A stretch of DNA of 64,000 nucleotides. Source: Pelomonas sp046294815. GTDB taxonomy: Bacteria > Pseudomonadota > Gammaproteobacteria > Burkholderiales > Burkholderiaceae_C. The stretch is taken from assembly GCA_046294815.1 (NCBI GenBank), contig JBKBOJ010000001.1, positions 62,001 to 126,000 on the forward strand. Direction: 5' to 3'. Of the stretch, positions 61,346 to 64,000 are shown in pieces. The notes beneath the pieces are model-generated. The model did no database searches. It saw nothing but the letters and a program-made list of their open reading frames with translations, and was not told the DNA's origin. Position numbers and translations under genes: made by a program. The first letter of the stretch is position 1. The number at the start of each line of letters is the position of its first letter.

Positions 61346-62242
61346 ATGAACTATCCGACCCTCGAAGACGTCATCGGCGCCACGCCGCTGGTGCGGTTGC
61401 AGCGCCTGCCCGGCAGCGATGGGCGCGGCAATGTGATCCTGGCCAAGCTGGAGGGCAACAACCCAGCCGGCTCGGTGAAGGACCGCCCCGCCATCAGCAT
61501 GATCAAGCGCGCCGAGGAGCGCGGCGAGATCAAGCCGGGTGACACGCTGATCGAGGCGACTTCCGGCAACACCGGCATCGCGCTGGCGATGGCCGCCGCC
61601 ATCCGCGGCTACCGCATGGTGCTGATCATGCCGGAGGACTTGTCCATCGAGCGCGCCCAGACCATGAAGGCCTTCGGTGCCGAGCTCATTCTGACGCCCA
61701 AGACCGGCGGCATGGAGTACGCGCGCGATCTGGCCGAGCAGATGGCGCGCGAGGGCAAGGGCCGCGTGTTGGACCAGTTTGCCAACCCCGACAACCCGCG
61801 CGTGCACTACGAGACCACCGGCCCCGAGCTGTGGAAGGACACCGGCGGGCGCATCACCCACTTCGTCAGCGCGATGGGCACGACCGGCACCATCACCGGT
61901 ACCTCGCGCTTTCTGAAAGAGCAGAACCCGGCGGTGCGCATCGTCGGCGCGCAGCCGGCGGAAGGCTCGCGCATCCCCGGCATCCGCAAGTGGCCCGAGG
62001 CCTACCTGCCCAAGATCTACGACCCCAGCGGCGTGGACGAACTGGTGCTGGTGAGCCAGGCCGACGCCGAGGACATGGCGCGCCGGCTGGCCCGCGAGGA
62101 GGGCTTGTTCGCCGGCATCTCGGCCGCAGGCGCCTGCTGGGTGGCGCTGCAGATTGCCAAGCAGGTCGAGAACGCGACCATCGCCTTCATCGTCTGCGAC
62201 CGCGGCGACCGCTACCTGTCCACGGGCGTCTTTCCCGCGTGA
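61346..62242 (+). CDS. cysM: Cysteine synthase B
   Basis: The 298-residue PLP enzyme makes cysteine from O-acetylserine and sulfide or thiosulfate. The PLP Lys lies in NPAGSVKDRPA, the substrate loop is EATSGNTGIALAMAAA, and SAMGTTGTITGTSRFLK holds the phosphate-binding glycines. The short form and GIRKWPEAYLPKI block match CysM. Its stop overlaps the NUDIX GTG start by 4 bp. It fits with the sulfate uptake genes nearby. Confidence 0.94.
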   Translation: MNYPTLEDVIGATPLVRLQRLPGSDGRGNVILAKLEGNNPAGSVKDRPAISMIKRAEERGEIKPGDTLIEATSGNTGIALAMAAAIRGYRMVLIMPEDLSIERAQTMKAFGAELILTPKTGGMEYARDLAEQMAREGKGRVLDQFANPDNPRVHYETTGPELWKDTGGRITHFVSAMGTTGTITGTSRFLKEQNPAVRIVGAQPAEGSRIPGIRKWPEAYLPKIYDPSGVDELVLVSQADAEDMARRLAREEGLFAGISAAGACWVALQIAKQVENATIAFIVCDRGDRYLSTGVFPA

Positions 62243-62772
62243 AGCCGCCCACCTATTGCGGTGACTGCGCGACACCGCTCGCGTTGATCACGCTGGCCGA
62301 AGACGGCGGCGACAAGACGCGGCTGCGCTGCCCGGCCTGCGGCTGGACGCACTGGAACAACCCGACGCCGGTGCTGGCCGCCGTCATCGAATGCACGGAC
62401 CGCGACGGCCAGGTGCTGCTGGCTCGCAATGCCGCCTGGCCCGGGCGCTTCTTTGGCCTGGTGACCGGCTTTTTGGAGGCCGGCGAGGCGCCTGAGGACG
62501 GCATGCGCCGTGAGATTGCCGAGGAGACTGCGCTGCAGGTGGACTCGCTGGCGCTGCTGGGCGTGTGGGACTTCCAGCGCATGAACCAGGTCATCATTGC
62601 CTACCATGCGGCGGCGCACGGCGAGATCCGGCTGTCACCCGAACTGGCCGAGTACAAGCTGCTGGCGCCGCAGGACCTGCGCTGCTGGCCGCAGGGCACG
62701 GGCCAGGCGTTGGCGACCTGGCTGCGCTCCAGAGGCATCACGCCGCAGTGGCTGGAGCTCAAGCGAGAATGA
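62239..62772 (+). CDS. NUDIX hydrolase with zinc ribbon
   Basis: The 177-residue protein has an N-terminal zinc ribbon (CGDC and CPAC, residues about 7-35) and a NUDIX domain with the box GFLEAGEAPEDGMRREIAEE. The layout is that of NudC-like NADH/NAD-capped RNA pyrophosphatases, in a short form without the large N-terminal domain. The GTG start is chosen for its 4-bp overlap with cysM and because it keeps the zinc ribbon. Confidence 0.85.
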   Translation: MKPPTYCGDCATPLALITLAEDGGDKTRLRCPACGWTHWNNPTPVLAAVIECTDRDGQVLLARNAAWPGRFFGLVTGFLEAGEAPEDGMRREIAEETALQVDSLALLGVWDFQRMNQVIIAYHAAAHGEIRLSPELAEYKLLAPQDLRCWPQGTGQALATWLRSRGITPQWLELKRE

Positions 62773-62776
62773 CACG

Positions 62777-63004
62777 ATGGACGTCCAACGCGAGATCGAT
62801 ACCCGGGGCCTGAACTGCCCCCTGCCCATCCTGAAGGCCAAGAAGGCGCTGGCCGAAATGCAAAGCGGCGAGCTGCTGCGCGTGGTCGCGACCGACCCGG
62901 GCTCGCTGCGCGACTTTCAGGCCTTTGCGCGTCAGACCGGCAATGAGCTGGTGCAGCAGCAAACCGCAGGCGCGGAATTCATCCACGTCCTGCGTCGCCG
63001 CTGA
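62777..63004 (+). CDS. TusA-like sulfur carrier protein
   Basis: The 75-residue protein has the TusA fold marks: DTRGLNCPLPILKAKKAL, with the active Cys in the CPxP motif, and DPGSLRDFQAFARQTGNEL. TusA relatives pass persulfide sulfur for tRNA thiolation or cofactor synthesis. It starts 4 bp after the NUDIX stop, in one operon with cysM. Confidence 0.92.
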   Translation: MDVQREIDTRGLNCPLPILKAKKALAEMQSGELLRVVATDPGSLRDFQAFARQTGNELVQQQTAGAEFIHVLRRR

Positions 63005-63012
63005 TCAGCGGG

Positions 63013-63936
63013 TCAGAGCGCCAAACCCTGCAGGAATTCCTTGAAGCCCGGGCCCAACTGCGGGTGGGCCAGGGCCAGCTCGACGTTGGCCTGCAGGAAG
63101 CCTTCCTTGCTGCCGCAGTCATAGCGCTTGCCCTCGTAGCGGTAGGCAAACACCTTCTCGCGACGCAGCAGGCCGGCGATGCCATCGGTCAGCTGGATCT
63201 CGCCGCCCACGCCGCGTGGCTGGTTGGCGATTTCGTGGAAGACGCCGGGCGTCAGGATGTAGCGGCCCGCCACGCCCAGGCGTGAAGGGGCCTCTTCGGG
63301 CGCCGGCTTCTCGACGATGCGGTTCACGTCCATCAGGCTGTCGTTGACCTGGGTGCCGGCCACGATGCCGTAGCGGCGCGTGTGCTCGGCCGGCACTTCC
63401 TGCACGGCGAGTATCGAGGCGCGCCAGTCGGCGAACTGCTCCACCATTTGCTTCAGGATGCCGCGGCCCGGCTGGGGGCCCACCATCAGGTCGTCGGCCA
63501 GCAGCACGGCAAACGCTTCGTTGCCGACCAGGCGCTGGCCGCACAGCACCGCGTGGCCCAGGCCCAGTGCCTGGGCCTGGCGCACATAGATGCACTGCAT
63601 GTCGTCGGGCTTGACGCTGCGCACCACCTCCAGCAGTTCGTGCTTGCCGGCGTTCTCCAGCGCGACCTCCAACTCGAAGGTCATGTCGAAGTGGTCTTCG
63701 ATGGGGCGCTTGTGGCGGCCGGTCACGAAGATCATCTCGCGCACGCCGGCCTCGTAGGCCTCCTCGACCGCGTACTGGATCAGCGGCTTGTCGACCACCG
63801 GCAGCATCTCCTTGGGCTGGGCCTTGGTGGCCGGCAGAAAGCGGGTGCCGAGGCCGGCGACCGGGAAGATGGCTTTGGTGATCGGTGAGCGGTGGGAAGC
63901 GGCCATGGGTACACTGGTTTGGCGGGTTTCGGCCAT
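63013..63936 (-). CDS. galU: UTP-glucose-1-phosphate uridylyltransferase
   Basis: The 307-residue nucleotidyltransferase makes UDP-glucose for envelope polysaccharides. It has the nucleotide loop AGLGTRFLPATKAQPKEMLPVVDKP, VRQAQALGLGHAV, LLADDLM and VEKPAPEEAPS, with YDCGSKEGFLQANVELAL near the end. An ATG at 63906 would remove ten leading residues and is equally plausible; neither start has a clear ribosome site. It is convergent with the TusA-like gene with only 8 bp between stops. Confidence 0.94.
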   Translation of the reverse strand: MAETRQTSVPMAASHRSPITKAIFPVAGLGTRFLPATKAQPKEMLPVVDKPLIQYAVEEAYEAGVREMIFVTGRHKRPIEDHFDMTFELEVALENAGKHELLEVVRSVKPDDMQCIYVRQAQALGLGHAVLCGQRLVGNEAFAVLLADDLMVGPQPGRGILKQMVEQFADWRASILAVQEVPAEHTRRYGIVAGTQVNDSLMDVNRIVEKPAPEEAPSRLGVAGRYILTPGVFHEIANQPRGVGGEIQLTDGIAGLLRREKVFAYRYEGKRYDCGSKEGFLQANVELALAHPQLGPGFKEFLQGLAL

Positions 63937-64000
63937 TGTGTCATGCGCTGTGTGACGGCTCTGACCCTGGAGTTGGGCACAACAAGAATGACGGTCCTCA

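Overview
The window is strongly GC-rich and tightly packed. Its gene content points to a betaproteobacterium of the Burkholderiales, most likely the Roseateles/Mitsuaria/Rubrivivax-like group: metE beside a LysR regulator, a CysPTWA sulfate transporter, a PabB-PabC fusion, an RhlE-type helicase with a long leader, and a TonB receptor with tryptophan-halogenase-like partners. This placement rests on family content and base composition, not on a marker-gene search.

Layout. Positions 1-11.5 kb are housekeeping genes: the end of a penicillin acylase, a CsgG-like secreted protein, an SDR oxidoreductase, a minus-strand run (DUF3047 lipoprotein, rsgA, pterin dehydratase, M48 protease), orn, pabBC and an RhlE-type helicase. 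Positions 11.8-31 kb form a carbohydrate-utilisation locus. It holds a GH5 endoglucanase, an AGE-family mannose isomerase, a protein with two SGNH esterase domains, a GH2 beta-mannosidase, a TonB receptor, two tandem halogenase-like flavoproteins, a GH1 beta-glucosidase, a PfkB fructokinase, a LacI regulator and a GPH symporter. The set fits acetylated glucomannan: deacetylate, cut, import, hydrolyse to glucose and mannose, isomerise mannose to fructose, phosphorylate to fructose-6-phosphate. A shared operator/promoter module lies in front of the esterase operon and the kinase operon, and a related site precedes the symporter.

Positions 31-37.4 kb hold accessory genes: a cold-shock/DUF1294 protein, a hydratase, a galactose-dehydrogenase-like enzyme, an unrecognised 661-residue protein with two HEPN-like Rx4H motifs, a membrane-anchored coiled-coil protein, and a DODA-type dioxygenase. 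Positions 37.5-42.8 kb encode a kleisin-kite-SMC condensin in the order of MksFEB/JetABC, translationally coupled to a thioesterase. No JetD/MksG nuclease is visible.

Positions 42.8-64 kb return to core metabolism: a ParD-like protein with map, metE with a divergent metR-like gene, MgtC, PilZ, a double FKBP, gluQ, LysR with pirin and flavodoxin, two sulfate-binding proteins flanking cysTWA, a dienelactone hydrolase broken by one in-frame TGA, a second hydratase, a rhomboid protease, tRNA-Leu(CAA), cysM, a NUDIX hydrolase, a TusA-like protein and galU. Sulfur acquisition and cysteine/methionine synthesis are over-represented in this last third.

The most unusual items are the JetABC set without its nuclease, the double-HEPN protein with its divergent membrane neighbour, the two-esterase fusion, the recently homogenised halogenase pair, and the TGG-to-TGA break in the hydrolase.
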